A program made the translations under genes and the position numbers. This document shows, piece by piece, positions 1 to 10,015 of a DNA stretch of 64,000 nucleotides; position 1 is the first letter of the stretch, and each line of letters starts with the position of its first letter. This DNA is from Ornithinibacillus sp. 4-3 (GTDB taxonomy: Bacteria; Bacillota; Bacilli; Bacillales; Amphibacillaceae), in assembly GCF_040958695.1 (NCBI RefSeq), contig NZ_CP162599.1:1894001-1958000 (forward strand), given 5' to 3'. The notes beneath the pieces were generated by a model. That model saw only the letters and a program-made list of their open reading frames with translations, was not told where the DNA came from and made no database searches.

Positions 1-451
1 TAAATTCACCTGTAGAAAAGAAAAATTCCCCTAAAGCAAAGTCAATAATACTTTCTTTAGGCTGAAGTTTCTTTGCCATCATAAGCTTCATTTCTGCAAC
101 TTCAAATAATCCTTCAGCTTGATAAAGATCAGCTAGCTGCAAAAGTGCTTGAACATAAGCAGGATCCTCTTCATGAATATTATTTAATATATTAATCGCA
201 GCTTTATCATCCTCTAATTCAACATAATTCTGCGCCAGCATTATTTTCAATTCGCTTTCATCTGGGTATTTATCAATTAGTTCTTGTAATGCCTCATTAG
301 CTTCTGCCAAGAATCCCCATTGCATATACACTTCACAAATTGCGAATTTCTCATCATCTGATGCCGACAGATAATATTGCTGTAATATATTCATTGCTTG
401 ATCACTTTGATTATTTTCAAGAAGCTGAATCGCATGTAGAATGGTTTCCAA
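1..451 (-). CDS. ypiA: TPR-repeat protein YpiA, 5' part only
   Basis: About 150 N-terminal residues are present; the gene runs off the left edge. The protein is helical and made of TPR-like units (repeated patterns such as EANEALQELIDKYPD and AEGLFEVAEMKLMMAK), so it is probably a protein-interaction scaffold. The start is TTG at 451, chosen because AGAAAGGACG lies just upstream on the minus strand. In B. subtilis a TPR protein, YpiA, follows aroE (EPSP synthase), and that position matches here. Its precise function is not established. It is separated from aroA by a repeat-like element instead of being tightly coupled. Confidence 0.8.
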   Translation of the reverse strand, partial: METILHAIQLLENNQSDQAMNILQQYYLSASDDEKFAICEVYMQWGFLAEANEALQELIDKYPDESELKIMLAQNYVELEDDKAAINILNNIHEEDPAYVQALLQLADLYQAEGLFEVAEMKLMMAKKLQPKESIIDFALGEFFFSTGEF

Positions 452-569
452 ATAATATCGTCCTTTCTAGGAATCCGGTTCTGGAAAAAGAATAGAATCT
501 ACAACTAGGCAGATTCTGTTTTGTTCTAGAGTAAAAAAGTATTAAAAATTGCGCAAAGTAATGCTTATT

Positions 570-766
570 CAAAGATAGCGCTGTCTAGCGGAGCGCCAAA
601 GAACGGAAACGCAATCTCTAGGTTTTTCGACGTATAGGGCGTACTACGACGTACAGGATGTACTAATGCGGATGTTGCTCGCGTAACGTGGCGTACTTAA
701 TCCGTATCCCCTATGCGTTGCGATAAGATATCGCGTTTTTAGTCTGTAAGGGCACTCTTTGCTTTT
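570..766. repeat. GC-rich intergenic element between aroA and ypiA
   Basis: This 200-bp stretch is clearly richer in GC than its surroundings and has no convincing reading frame. It carries short internal repeats and palindromes (GTACTACGACGTAC, repeated CGTAC and TCGCG words), and its two ends are imperfect inverted partners (GAGCGCCAAAGA against TCTTTGC). It resembles dispersed non-coding repeats seen in other Bacillaceae, but no second copy is present in this window, so repeat status is inferred. It may also serve as the 3' end of the aroA transcript. Confidence 0.45.
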
Positions 767-770
767 CTTA

Positions 771-2063
771 TTAAGATTGGGTTAATTGATGTAAATCCTC
801 TAAGAAATTTGGATAGGAAACAGAAATAGAGCTATCATCATCTAAAATTACTTCTTCCTTTGCAATCAATGATGCGATTGCTCCCATCATTGCAATACGA
901 TGATCACTATAGGATTTTACTTTACCGCCAGATAAGTTTGTATTGCCATGAATGATCATACCATCTTCTAATGGTTCAATTTTAGCTCCTAACGTTGTTA
1001 GAACATCGACAGTAGCTTCAATACGATCTGTTTCTTTTACCCTTAATTCTTCTGCATCAGTAATGACAGTTTTTCCATCAGCTTGTGTAGCTAATAATGC
1101 AATAATTGGAATTTCATCGATTAACCTAGGGATTATTTTACCATTTATTTCTATGCCACGTAAATGACTATGTTTAACTGTTATATCACCGAAGTGTTCT
1201 CCACCAATCATTTGTTCATTAGAAATAGTGATGTTTCCTCCCATTTGTTGTAAAACATCAATAATACCTGTTCGTGTTTCATTTAAACCAACATTTTTAA
1301 TTGTTAATGTACTATTAGGGACGATTGCTGCGGCCACAATAAAGAAAGCTGCAGAAGATATATCACCAGGCACATGTACATTTGTTCCAGTTAGCTTCTG
1401 TTTTCCTTGAATAGAAATTTCTAGTCCATCCACATGAACCTCAGCTCCAAAAGCTGTTAACATTCTTTCTGTATGATCTCTTGATGTATCTATTTCAGTT
1501 ACCTTAGTTACACCATCTGCAAGTAACCCTGCGATTAAAATTGCTGATTTCACCTGTGCGCTCTTCACAGGTAATATATAATCTATGCCTTTTAACTGCC
1601 GTCCTCGAATTCCTAAAGGAAGTAAGCTACCTTCTCCTCTTCCATCGATAGAGGCACCCATTTCTTTTAATGGAATAATCACTCTATCCATTGGGCGTAT
1701 GGTTAAATGTGGGTCACCATGAATGACAGTATAAAAAGGCAAACTTGCTAGAAGTCCTAACATTAATCTAGCTGCGGTACCTGAATTGCCGAAATAAACT
1801 GGTACTGTTGGTTCTTTAAAAGAATCAATACCTTTTCCATAAATTGTAATTGATGATTCCTGATGTTCTATTGCAACACCTAAGGAACGAAATGCTTCTA
1901 AAGTATGTAAACAATCATCACTTTGAAGGAAATTAGTAATCTTAGTTGTACCTGTTGCCATGGAACCAAACATAATGGCGCGATGTGAAATCGATTTATC
2001 TCCGGGTACTTCCATTTCTCCAGAAAGACCTTTTGTGCTTGGTTGAAATTTTACTTCTGTCAT
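771..2063 (-). CDS. aroA: 3-phosphoshikimate 1-carboxyvinyltransferase (EPSP synthase)
   Basis: This enzyme transfers enolpyruvate from PEP to shikimate 3-phosphate, the sixth step of the shikimate pathway, in the cytoplasm. The 430-residue product has the usual family length. Visible motifs are PGDKSISHRA near residues 20-29, with the substrate-binding Lys23 and Arg28, GNSGTAAR at 92-99, and RVKETDRI and SDHRIAM in the C-terminal half. The ATG at 2063 was chosen because GGAGTGG precedes it; an upstream extension in the same frame would overlap tyrA and has no family support. It is the last gene of the aroC-aroB-aroH-tyrA-aroA operon, 25 bp after tyrA. B. subtilis calls this gene aroE. Confidence 0.97.
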   Translation of the reverse strand: MTEVKFQPSTKGLSGEMEVPGDKSISHRAIMFGSMATGTTKITNFLQSDDCLHTLEAFRSLGVAIEHQESSITIYGKGIDSFKEPTVPVYFGNSGTAARLMLGLLASLPFYTVIHGDPHLTIRPMDRVIIPLKEMGASIDGRGEGSLLPLGIRGRQLKGIDYILPVKSAQVKSAILIAGLLADGVTKVTEIDTSRDHTERMLTAFGAEVHVDGLEISIQGKQKLTGTNVHVPGDISSAAFFIVAAAIVPNSTLTIKNVGLNETRTGIIDVLQQMGGNITISNEQMIGGEHFGDITVKHSHLRGIEINGKIIPRLIDEIPIIALLATQADGKTVITDAEELRVKETDRIEATVDVLTTLGAKIEPLEDGMIIHGNTNLSGGKVKSYSDHRIAMMGAIASLIAKEEVILDDDSSISVSYPNFLEDLHQLTQS

Positions 2064-2088
2064 ATAGAACCACTCCATTTTTAAAGAA

Positions 2089-3189
2089 TCATTCACTATA
2101 TTGAACATCATAGCCTTGACTACGTAAAACATCATAGGCACGAAGCTGAGATTTCTTTGAAGATACAGATAAGCGAAGTGCACCAAAGATATCGTCACGA
2201 ATTTCCAAAATGCGAATGTTAGTAAGACTGATTTGATTATCAGCAAGCAATTGAGCAACAGATGCAATTGCTCCTGGTTGGTCTTTTACATCGACATATA
2301 AATCAAAGTAAGACGGAAGTGCTCCACGTTTCGTATTATTTAATCCATCACGATAGCTTTTGGCTTGATGTAAATAGGTCGTCATTTTATCCTTATCATT
2401 CTGCTCCAAAACATTCTTTAATGTCTGCATTTCAACAATCCACTCATCTAAAAGCTGAGTCATTTTAGAACCATTGTGATAGAAAATATCTTGCCACATT
2501 TCTGGATTACTTGACGCAATTCTTGTAATATCTCTAAATCCACCTGCAGCTAATTCCGGTAGATATGCATGTGTTTCTTGCCATCTTCTTGCCTGATGCA
2601 CTAATGAAGCGGCTATTAAATGCGGAAAATGTGATACTACACTTGTCATTTCATCATGTTCTTGTGGATTTAAAACGACAAAATGACTTTTGGTCTCTTT
2701 TAAAACCTCTTTTAGTGTATCAACATGTTTTTCCGAGCATGCTGTCGTCGGTGTTAAAATATACATCGCATTCTCAAAAAGATGCTCCTTCGCTGCTCGA
2801 ATACCGTTTTTATGAGAACCAGCCATCGGATGACCGCCGATAAAAGAAATGTTCTTGTTTGATAAATGCTGAGCAGTATCAATAATAGAACCTTTAACAG
2901 AAGAAACATCTGTTACGATGACATGATGATCAAATTCAATTGCATTTAATTGTTCCATTAACCCAATTGTTTTTGAAATAGGTGCAGCAAGAAAAATAAT
3001 ATCTGCATGTGTAGCAGCCTCTGTAAATGTAGGATATGATTCCTGAATAATATTATTTTCACGAGCAAACTTAATTGTGTCTTCATTTGTGTCATAACCA
3101 ATAATGGTATGTTGATTGGCTTTACCGATTGCTTTAGCTATTGAACCACCAATTAGTCCAAGACCAGCAATTAAAATTTTATATTTCAT
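2089..3189 (-). CDS. tyrA: Prephenate dehydrogenase with C-terminal ACT domain
   Basis: It oxidatively decarboxylates prephenate to 4-hydroxyphenylpyruvate with NAD, committing chorismate to tyrosine. The N-terminal Rossmann fold shows GLGLIGGSIA at residues 10-19; the middle holds the catalytic and substrate region (GGHPMAGSHKNG). The last 65-70 residues (from YFDLYVDVKDQPG) form an ACT domain, which in this family suggests tyrosine feedback control. The 366-residue length is normal. It follows aroH after 52 bp. In B. subtilis trpEDCFBA and hisC lie between aroH and tyrA; here they are absent, so tyrA is coupled directly to the aro genes. Confidence 0.97.
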   Translation of the reverse strand: MKYKILIAGLGLIGGSIAKAIGKANQHTIIGYDTNEDTIKFARENNIIQESYPTFTEAATHADIIFLAAPISKTIGLMEQLNAIEFDHHVIVTDVSSVKGSIIDTAQHLSNKNISFIGGHPMAGSHKNGIRAAKEHLFENAMYILTPTTACSEKHVDTLKEVLKETKSHFVVLNPQEHDEMTSVVSHFPHLIAASLVHQARRWQETHAYLPELAAGGFRDITRIASSNPEMWQDIFYHNGSKMTQLLDEWIVEMQTLKNVLEQNDKDKMTTYLHQAKSYRDGLNNTKRGALPSYFDLYVDVKDQPGAIASVAQLLADNQISLTNIRILEIRDDIFGALRLSVSSKKSQLRAYDVLRSQGYDVQYSE

Positions 3190-3241
3190 GAGATACCTCT
3201 TTATTTGTTTAATTCTTGTTTATTTAAAACCTCTTACTTCT

Positions 3242-3613
3242 TTATTCTTCCTCTTCCACTAGATCAGGACGCAAGCGAATCGCTTCTTTTTGAAAAATAT
3301 GTTGGATATCTTGCTGACTTTTAGCTGTATTTACTACCATCATGATTCGGATGCATTTTTCTAAACTATTTGGTACATCGATTTCACGCATACACATGAC
3401 AGGAACATATTTCCAACCAGGAAATTCGCGAATTGATTTTGCAGGGAAGACAGCATCTATATCACTTGTTACAGAAACAAAAACATGTGAAACAGATGCA
3501 GGTATAATATTATTTTTTTCAATCATTTCTTGAAGTAAAGCTTTCGTGTTTTCTAAAATTTCATTTGCTTCATTATTTACAACAGTTGTCGCTCCACGAA
3601 CACCACGTGTCAT
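3242..3613 (-). CDS. aroH: Chorismate mutase, AroH class
   Basis: It converts chorismate to prephenate, the branch point toward phenylalanine and tyrosine. The 123-residue protein matches the small trimeric AroH-type mutase: MTRGVRGATTV at the N-terminus with the active-site Arg7, then CMREIDVPNSLEKCIR, with the conserved active-site Arg, and HIFQKEAIRLRPDL near the end. Its start codon overlaps the aroB stop in an ATGA arrangement, indicating translational coupling. It is a single-function enzyme, distinct from mutase domains fused to DAHP synthase or to prephenate dehydratase. Confidence 0.96.
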   Translation of the reverse strand: MTRGVRGATTVVNNEANEILENTKALLQEMIEKNNIIPASVSHVFVSVTSDIDAVFPAKSIREFPGWKYVPVMCMREIDVPNSLEKCIRIMMVVNTAKSQQDIQHIFQKEAIRLRPDLVEEEE

Positions 3614-4683
3614 TTATCCATCAACTCACTTATAAATTTTTTTAAAAAGCAGTGCAATTTCTCATCATCTATTTCAACAACAACAAGCTGTCCAATGGCT
3701 TTCATTAAAACCATTTGAATTTTATGATTAACTACTTTTTTATCTAATTTCATGATATGGATTAATTTTTCAATATCTAAGCTTGGTAATTGCAAAGGAT
3801 ATTCATTTTCTATCAGCCATTGCTTAAACTCCTCATATGGCAATGTCACATCAAATGTCTCTTCACTAACACTCATAGCGAAAAGTGTCCCTATTGCAAC
3901 CGCTTCTCCATGTGTAATGACACCATATCCTAATTCTGCTTCCAATGCATGTGCTAGTGTATGACCTAGATTTAAGAATTTTCGAATTCCCGCTTCTTTT
4001 TCATCAGATTCTACAATTTCAGCTTTTACACGAATCCCTTTTTTCAAATGATCAATAAGTACTTGATTGGATAAATCAGCAAGATTAGTTGCTAGAATTT
4101 CCTCAAAGAAATAGGCATTAGAGATAAGTGCTTCTTTTACTAATTCTGCATATCCTGAACGAATTTCACTAGGACTTAATGAATTCAATGTTTCTACATC
4201 ATAAATTACAGCCACTGGTGGATAGAAACTACCAATTAGATTTTTTCCTAATTCATGATTGATTGCAACTTTACCACCTACACTACTATCATGCGCTAAA
4301 ATGGTTGTTGGTACTTGAATATAATCAATTCCTCGAAGGAAAGTAGCAGCTACAAATCCAGCAAGATCACCTACTACCCCTCCGCCTAATGCTATAATCA
4401 AAGATTTTCTATCTAACTTATGTTTTAATGCTTCAGTTTGCAATTTATAATAGGTTTCAAAGCTTTTAGATTGCTCACCAGAAGGAATAATGACAGAGTA
4501 CACCTGATCGTCAGAAAAATTGCTTAAAATATCATCTAAATATAATTTAGCAACTTGATCATCTGTTACTACCATAATTGATGAGTAATCCTTCGTCACA
4601 TATTTTTTAATCTGAAAACGAATATTTTCTGCTACAATAATTTGATAGGAATGTGATGAAGATTGAACAATGATATTATCCAT
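3610..4683 (-). CDS. aroB: 3-dehydroquinate synthase
   Basis: It cyclises DAHP to 3-dehydroquinate, the second step of the shikimate pathway, using NAD and a divalent metal. The 357-residue protein shows the NAD-binding GGGVVGDLAGFVAATFLRG region, the active-site DSSVGGKVAINH, the metal ligands GYAEL and LNLGHTLAHALE, and a later HGEAVAIG. The start ATG overlaps the aroC stop (TAATG), and its own stop overlaps aroH, so the three genes are tightly coupled. The length and motifs leave little doubt about function. Confidence 0.97.
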   Translation of the reverse strand: MDNIIVQSSSHSYQIIVAENIRFQIKKYVTKDYSSIMVVTDDQVAKLYLDDILSNFSDDQVYSVIIPSGEQSKSFETYYKLQTEALKHKLDRKSLIIALGGGVVGDLAGFVAATFLRGIDYIQVPTTILAHDSSVGGKVAINHELGKNLIGSFYPPVAVIYDVETLNSLSPSEIRSGYAELVKEALISNAYFFEEILATNLADLSNQVLIDHLKKGIRVKAEIVESDEKEAGIRKFLNLGHTLAHALEAELGYGVITHGEAVAIGTLFAMSVSEETFDVTLPYEEFKQWLIENEYPLQLPSLDIEKLIHIMKLDKKVVNHKIQMVLMKAIGQLVVVEIDDEKLHCFLKKFISELMDK

Positions 4684-5849
4684 TAAAACACCCTTGCCGC
4701 TTCCCGAAATTCTTCAATCGCTTTTTTCAATTGTGGGAATGAATCACTTGTGAATTGGTTTGTTAATGCTTTAGCTAATTCAAATGCTACAACATGCTCC
4801 ATCACTACCGCTGCTGCTGGAACTGCACAAGAATCAGAGCGTTCAATACTTGCATTGAAAGGTTCTTTCGTTTCAATGTCAACACTTTGTAAAGGTTTAT
4901 ATAGTGTTGGAATCGGCTTCATAACTCCTTTTACTACAATTGGCATACCTGTAGTCATTCCACCTTCAAAACCACCTAAACGGTTTGATTTACGGTAGTA
5001 TCCCTCTTCCTCACTCCAAGCAATTTCATCATGAACTTCGCTACCGTTTTTACGAGCGGCTTCAAACCCAATACCAAATTCGACACCTTTAAAGGCATTA
5101 ATACTAAGTACACTTCCACCAATAATTCCATCTAATTTACGATCATAGTGAACATAAGAACCAACTCCTGGTGGCATACCTTCTACATAAACCTCACAAA
5201 CGCCCCCAATAGAGTCTCCATCTGCTTTTGCTTTATCAATAGCATCCATCATTTGTTGTTCTACATTCTTATCTAATGTTCTCACTGGAGAAGCTTCTGA
5301 TATTTCCAAACGCTCTTTAGCAGAAAGTCCCGTAATTTCTTCTGCTTTAATCCCAGCAATTTCTTTCACATATCCAGATACTTCAATCCCTAACTGACGA
5401 AGTAGAATTTTTGCAACAGCTCCTGCTGCAACACGTACAGTCGTTTCACGTGCTGAAGAACGCTCAAGAACATTACGCATATCACGATGCCCATACTTTA
5501 ATGCTCCGTTTAAATCTGCATGTCCTGGACGCGCTCTTGTTACAACACGACGAATGTTTGCATCCTCATCGACAGGATCTTCTCCCATAATTTTAGTCCA
5601 ATGCTTAAAATCATCATTTTTTACAACTAATGAAATTGGAGAACCAAGTGTATAACCATGTCTTACTCCACTCATAATTTCTACAAGGTCTTTTTCTATT
5701 TGCATACGTCTACCACGACCATAGCCTTTTTGACGGCGAAGTAGCGAATCATTGATGTCTTCTTGATTGATTGGCATTCTAGCTGGTATACCTTCAATTA
5801 TTGTAGTAAGTTGCTTACCATGGGATTCTCCTGCTGTTAAATATCTCAT
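4683..5849 (-). CDS. aroC: Chorismate synthase
   Basis: It catalyses the final shikimate-pathway step, 5-enolpyruvylshikimate 3-phosphate to chorismate, and needs reduced FMN. The 388-residue sequence has the signatures GESHGKQL at residues 7-14, [42 protein letters not shown] and the C-terminal [19 protein letters not shown] lies directly upstream of the ATG. It is the first gene of the aroC-aroB-aroH-tyrA-aroA operon; B. subtilis calls it aroF. The 123-bp AT-rich gap upstream should hold the promoter, but no box was clear enough to call. Confidence 0.97.
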   Translation of the reverse strand: MRYLTAGESHGKQLTTIIEGIPARMPINQEDINDSLLRRQKGYGRGRRMQIEKDLVEIMSGVRHGYTLGSPISLVVKNDDFKHWTKIMGEDPVDEDANIRRVVTRARPGHADLNGALKYGHRDMRNVLERSSARETTVRVAAGAVAKILLRQLGIEVSGYVKEIAGIKAEEITGLSAKERLEISEASPVRTLDKNVEQQMMDAIDKAKADGDSIGGVCEVYVEGMPPGVGSYVHYDRKLDGIIGGSVLSINAFKGVEFGIGFEAARKNGSEVHDEIAWSEEEGYYRKSNRLGGFEGGMTTGMPIVVKGVMKPIPTLYKPLQSVDIETKEPFNASIERSDSCAVPAAAVVMEHVVAFELAKALTNQFTSDSFPQLKKAIEEFREAARVF

Positions 5850-5973
5850 GCAACCTTCCCCCTTATTTTCTATTAATTAAAATTTAATATATCATATATT
5901 GAATGTTGATAATATTGTTTTCCTTATTTTCTATGTATTTATCTAAGTTTTACACATTTATTTATTTTCAAAT

Positions 5974-6750
5974 CTATCTCGTTTTTTCGTAAAAAAAGGA
6001 ATCAAAAATAGAAAAATTAAATTGCGCAGGGTTAAAGATCTGTTCTGTACTCCCCACAAATAATATTCCATTCTTACGTAACGCATTAGCAAAATTCCTA
6101 TACACTTGCTTTTTAGCTTCATCCGTAAAATAAATTAATACATTACGACATACAATTAAATCCATATTACGAGGATAATGATCTGCTAATAAATTATGTT
6201 GTTTAAAAGTAATATTGCGCTTTAAGATAGAATCAATATGAAATAGTCCATGTTTTTCTATAAAAAACTCTCTTTTTAACTCTGAAGGTAAATCATTTAA
6301 AGCAGATTCTTGATATATGCCTTGTTTAGCCTTACGCAGCACGATATCATCTAAATCTGTTGCGATAATCTCAAAAGTGATCTCAGGAAAGTATTTGGTT
6401 AATAGTATGGCTAAACTATAAGGCTCTTCTCCTGTAGAACAGGCAGCACTCCAAATCGTAAGCTTTTTCCTATCCGTCATCAAGTAAGGTAATACTTTAT
6501 GTTGAAGTGTTTCCCATCGTTTAGGATTGCGATAAAATTCCGATACATTAATTGTAATACGATCTGTAAATTCTTTTAATAATTTCACATCTTTATTTAA
6601 TGCTTGGAAATAACTATCGTAATTCTGAAAACCCCTTTTTATCCGTAATGCATCTAAGCGTCTTTTCATTTGAGATTCTTTGTATAAATTTAAATTAATC
6701 CCAATTTTTGTATGTATTTGTTGGGTAAATTGTTTATAGTCATTGGTCAT
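5974..6750 (-). CDS. cheR: Chemotaxis protein methyltransferase
   Basis: It transfers methyl groups from S-adenosylmethionine to glutamates of chemoreceptors for adaptation in chemotaxis. The 258-residue protein has an N-terminal helical CheR domain with the basic stretch KRRLDALRIKRG, then the methyltransferase fold with WSAACSTGEEPYSLA (SAM-binding loop), IATDLDD and LIVCRNVLIYF. It implies the cell is motile. The gene lies between ndk and aroC as in B. subtilis. Upstream of its start the ndk terminator separates it from ndk, so it probably has its own promoter. Confidence 0.95.
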   Translation of the reverse strand: MTNDYKQFTQQIHTKIGINLNLYKESQMKRRLDALRIKRGFQNYDSYFQALNKDVKLLKEFTDRITINVSEFYRNPKRWETLQHKVLPYLMTDRKKLTIWSAACSTGEEPYSLAILLTKYFPEITFEIIATDLDDIVLRKAKQGIYQESALNDLPSELKREFFIEKHGLFHIDSILKRNITFKQHNLLADHYPRNMDLIVCRNVLIYFTDEAKKQVYRNFANALRKNGILFVGSTEQIFNPAQFNFSIFDSFFYEKTR

Positions 6751-6834
6751 TACCCTATCCCCCCACTCAGCATATTAAAGCAAATTGATTATGAGCTTTA
6801 ATGATGCCTCTACCGTAGAAACTTTTCTACTTGC

Positions 6835-6861
6835 AAAAAAAGCTCCGTTTAGAAAACGGAG
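6835..6861 (-). terminator. Intrinsic terminator after ndk
   Basis: On the minus strand an 8-bp stem CTCCGTTT/AAACGGAG with a 3-base loop is followed by a run of T. It lies just downstream of the ndk stop codon. Confidence 0.85.
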
Positions 6862-6910
6862 ACTTTACATCTTTAGCAAGAAAAATATAAAATTTTCCTT
6901 TTCTTATTAA

Positions 6911-7360
6911 TTAATAAATCCAAGCACTATCTTGTTTATCGTAAGTAGTTAATTCTGATTCATTAAAGAATAAGTTAATTTCTCTTTCTGCACTTTCTGG
7001 TGAATCAGAACCATGAATAACATTCTTACCTACTGTTAATCCGAAATCTCCACGGATAGTTCCAGGAGCCGCATCAGCTGGATTAGTAGCACCCATCATA
7101 TTACGTGCAGTTTTAATAACATTCTCACCTTCCCAAACCATAGCAAAAACTGGTCCAGAAGTAATAAATTCAACTAATTCACCAAAGAAAGGTCTTTCTT
7201 TATGTTCACCATAATGCTCTTCTGCAAGCTCATTAGGGATTTGCATTAGTTTAGCTCCAACTAATTTAAAACCTTTATTTTCAAATTTTGCTACAACTTC
7301 TCCAATTAAATTACGTTGAACGCCATCTGGTTTTACCATTAGGAATGTTTTTTCCATCAT
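6911..7360 (-). CDS. ndk: Nucleoside diphosphate kinase
   Basis: It transfers the gamma phosphate between nucleoside triphosphates and diphosphates through a phosphohistidine. The 149-residue length is typical of the family. [17 protein letters not shown] at the N-terminus, [25 protein letters not shown] and the active-site loop [12 protein letters not shown], with the catalytic His, are all present. Two adjacent ATG codons (7360 and 7357) follow AGAGGTG; the second has the better spacing and would give 148 residues. It sits between hepT and cheR, as in related bacilli, with its own terminator. Confidence 0.97.
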   Translation of the reverse strand: MMEKTFLMVKPDGVQRNLIGEVVAKFENKGFKLVGAKLMQIPNELAEEHYGEHKERPFFGELVEFITSGPVFAMVWEGENVIKTARNMMGATNPADAAPGTIRGDFGLTVGKNVIHGSDSPESAEREINLFFNESELTTYDKQDSAWIY

Positions 7361-7438
7361 TGCACCTCTTTAATAGTTTGTGTTTTTTTATTTACCAGTA
7401 AAATCGTACCAAATTATGCAAAAAGTTTCAATTGCTAC

Positions 7439-8413
7439 TTATGAACGTCTTTTACCGATTGCTTTTGCAATATCTATCAGAATTTTTTTCGCTTTATAAT
7501 CTGGAAGAATATCCAAAGCTTCTAAAGCTTTCTGTAAATACTTTTCACTCATTTCATAGGCCTTTTCAATTGCGTTTGTTTGATGTAATGCTGTTAAAAT
7601 ATGATCCAGCTGTTCCTCTGTTACATTTGTCGGATCTGTGAATGTTTTTCTCAATAATTCATCAAATGCTGGATTCTGTTTTGCAATGAGAATTGGCAAT
7701 GTAATATGTCCTTGGATAAGGTCACCACCTGTTGGTTTACCTAATTCTTTCACAGATGCAGTGAAATCAAGAATGTCATCAATAATTTGAAATGACATGC
7801 CAATATAATAACCATATTTATATAAATGATGCGCTTGTCTCTCTGTTGCATCTGAAACAATTGCACCTAGTTTACAGCTTGTTGCAATTAATAGAGCTGT
7901 TTTACGTTTAATACGACGAAGATAATCTCTTAATTGCTGATCCCAATTAAATTTCTGCTCAATTTGTTCAATCTCTCCAATACACACTTCTACAATGGTT
8001 TTAGAAAGTAGTTGATGAACTTTAGGGTTTCTAATTTGCAAGATGTTTTCTAAAGCTTTTGCTAAAATATAGTCCCCTGTATACATCGCTATTTGGTCAC
8101 CGTATATATGCTTAATCGTTGGTTTTCCTCTACGAAGTTCAGAATTGTCAACAACATCATCATGTACTAGTGTAGCCATATGGATGAGTTCTAAAGCAAC
8201 TGCAGCTGTTTTTACTTGTTCTTTATCATAATTGCTACCTAACTGACCAGATAACAGAACAAAAACAGGGCGTATTCTTTTCCCCCCGGCTTTTAACAAT
8301 TGAGAAGATGTTTTTCTAAGCACTTCATGATTGGCTTGAATGGAATCATGTAAAGCATCTTCAATAGATTGTAAGTCTTTTCTCAAATATCCATACGTTT
8401 TTGCAAGTTTCAT
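7439..8413 (-). CDS. hepT: Heptaprenyl diphosphate synthase component II
   Basis: This is the catalytic subunit that condenses isopentenyl diphosphate onto farnesyl diphosphate to make the C35 side chain of menaquinone-7. The 324-residue trans-prenyltransferase has GGKRIRP, the first aspartate-rich motif in LVHDDVVDNSELRRGKP and the second in QIIDDILDFT, with a lysine cluster near the C-terminus (KAKKILIDIAKAIGKRRS). It works with the small subunit HepS, encoded two genes upstream in the same operon (hepS-menG-hepT). Confidence 0.96.
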   Translation of the reverse strand: MKLAKTYGYLRKDLQSIEDALHDSIQANHEVLRKTSSQLLKAGGKRIRPVFVLLSGQLGSNYDKEQVKTAAVALELIHMATLVHDDVVDNSELRRGKPTIKHIYGDQIAMYTGDYILAKALENILQIRNPKVHQLLSKTIVEVCIGEIEQIEQKFNWDQQLRDYLRRIKRKTALLIATSCKLGAIVSDATERQAHHLYKYGYYIGMSFQIIDDILDFTASVKELGKPTGGDLIQGHITLPILIAKQNPAFDELLRKTFTDPTNVTEEQLDHILTALHQTNAIEKAYEMSEKYLQKALEALDILPDYKAKKILIDIAKAIGKRRS

Positions 8414-8532
8414 TCATGTCACCTTTTATCGTTATCCAATTTAAAAACGGTTTGTTGCGAATTAATAGGCTATACCCGCTATTTTAAAGTATTAGCTTGC
8501 TTTATATCTAATTATCCTGAAATACATTCTTT

Positions 8533-9246
8533 TTATGCTTTAAACCCCATATGCATTGCAGCTACTCCACCAGAATAGCTTTTTATATGAACTTTTGAGA
8601 ATCCAACCTGTTCAAACATCTCTTTTAATTTTTTCTTATCTGGAAATGATTTTGCTGATTCATGAAGCCATGCATATTCTTTATAGCTTTTTGCAAATAC
8701 CTTTCCTAGTACAGGCATGATGAATCGGAAATAAAAATAATATAATTGCCTATATCCAATTAATGTTGGCTGAGAAGTTTCTAAACAGATTACTTTCCCA
8801 CCAGGTTTAACAACACGGTAAAGTTCGCTTAAAACAGTTATATAATCTGGCACATTTCTAAGGCCAAAGCCTATGGTTACATAATCGAATGTATTATCTT
8901 CAAATGGTAGCTCCATCGCATTTCCATGAACAAACTGCAATTGCTCAAAGGGACGATCACTTTGTGCTTTTCGATCTTCAGCAACTTTCAGCATGTTTTT
9001 ACTAAAGTCTAAACCAATAACTTCCCCTGTTGGTCCTACCTGGTCTGCTAATGCAAATGACCAATCACCAGTTCCACAGCAAACATCTAAAGCTTTTTCG
9101 CCTTCTTGTACTTCCATTCGCTTCATAACATCCTTACGCCAAGCTACATGACGATTAAACGAGATAATGGAATTCAATAAATCATAGCGATCTGAGATTT
9201 TTTCAAACACATGATGTACACGTTCTTCTTTTGTTTGTTCTTGCAT
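8533..9246 (-). CDS. menG: Demethylmenaquinone methyltransferase
   Basis: It methylates demethylmenaquinone with S-adenosylmethionine, the last step of menaquinone synthesis. The 237-residue MenG/UbiE family protein has the SAM-binding motif [35 protein letters not shown] and the C-terminal [13 protein letters not shown]. The ATG at 9246 follows GAAGAAGGTTA at suitable spacing; an upstream ATG at 9267 would overlap hepS and adds only seven residues absent from relatives. It lies between the two heptaprenyl diphosphate synthase subunits, so side-chain synthesis and ring methylation are co-expressed. B. subtilis literature also uses menH for this gene. Confidence 0.95.
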   Translation of the reverse strand: MQEQTKEERVHHVFEKISDRYDLLNSIISFNRHVAWRKDVMKRMEVQEGEKALDVCCGTGDWSFALADQVGPTGEVIGLDFSKNMLKVAEDRKAQSDRPFEQLQFVHGNAMELPFEDNTFDYVTIGFGLRNVPDYITVLSELYRVVKPGGKVICLETSQPTLIGYRQLYYFYFRFIMPVLGKVFAKSYKEYAWLHESAKSFPDKKKLKEMFEQVGFSKVHIKSYSGGVAAMHMGFKA

Positions 9247-9250
9247 TACA

Positions 9251-10015
9251 TTAACCTTCTTCCACATGTGCTACTAATGGATTTAGTATGCTTTGTATAT
9301 TTTCGTGTAGTGCCGAAAGCTGAAAAGAAGATGGAAAAACAAAGGAATCTATTTTTGTAGTGTTCTTTAGAACGAAATGATCAATATCATCTAAAATTGT
9401 CTGCTCCATATTAAGATTTAAAACTTGTAAATAGTCCGTTAAAATTTTGGAGTTTCCATGCATATGATATTCTTGTTTTTCCTGTAATAATTTACTTGTA
9501 AATAGTAATTCTCCAGTAATACTAGCCATCAAAGTATGATCTACATATTTCGCAACACGGATCAGAAGTAAAGAATTAATTTGTTGAACTGTAGATAAAT
9601 ACTCTTCCATCGACTTGATTTCTTTTAAATGTATTTTCATTTTTAATTCATTAATATCACGGATAGCAGTTGCTAGGGTATGAATAAAATCCAATTCCTC
9701 TATTTCAGATAATAATAAATAATAAAGTCCACTATAATAATCGCCTGCTAAAACCGTTAATTGTTTTGTTGTGTTATTCGTTTGCTCTTCAACAATATCA
9801 TGTGTATCTAGTGCCAACTGTACGAGCATTGTAGCCACAATATACTGCTGTTGTTTTTCTAACGAAAGAGGTGTATTCGATAAAATCATCGATAATAAGC
9901 TCAGTTTTTCCTCATCAATGACAGGATGATCGATAAATTGGTCGATGAAGTGATGTTTTATTTTTTTTTCGATACAACCTTTTAATTGTTTATTTGTAAG
10001 TGGAGATGTATTCAA
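9251..10015 (-). CDS. hepS: Heptaprenyl diphosphate synthase component I
   Basis: It is the non-catalytic small subunit of the heterodimeric C35 prenyl diphosphate synthase, needed for chain-length control with HepT. The 254-residue protein is poorly conserved but helical, has [15 protein letters not shown], typical of the HEPPP_synt_1 family, and sits at the expected place before menG. TTG at 10015 is preferred because AGGTGATTAA lies just upstream; a GTG at 10024 overlaps that ribosome binding site. The identification rests on operon position plus the YYSGLYY motif. Confidence 0.88.
   Translation of the reverse strand: MNTSPLTNKQLKGCIEKKIKHHFIDQFIDHPVIDEEKLSLLSMILSNTPLSLEKQQQYIVATMLVQLALDTHDIVEEQTNNTTKQLTVLAGDYYSGLYYLLLSEIEELDFIHTLATAIRDINELKMKIHLKEIKSMEEYLSTVQQINSLLLIRVAKYVDHTLMASITGELLFTSKLLQEKQEYHMHGNSKILTDYLQVLNLNMEQTILDDIDHFVLKNTTKIDSFVFPSSFQLSALHENIQSILNPLVAHVEEG

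Noticed and set aside
2064..2267. N-terminal extension of aroA
   Set aside because: It would overlap tyrA by about 180 bp and add 68 residues absent from EPSP synthases; the internal ATG has a good ribosome binding site.
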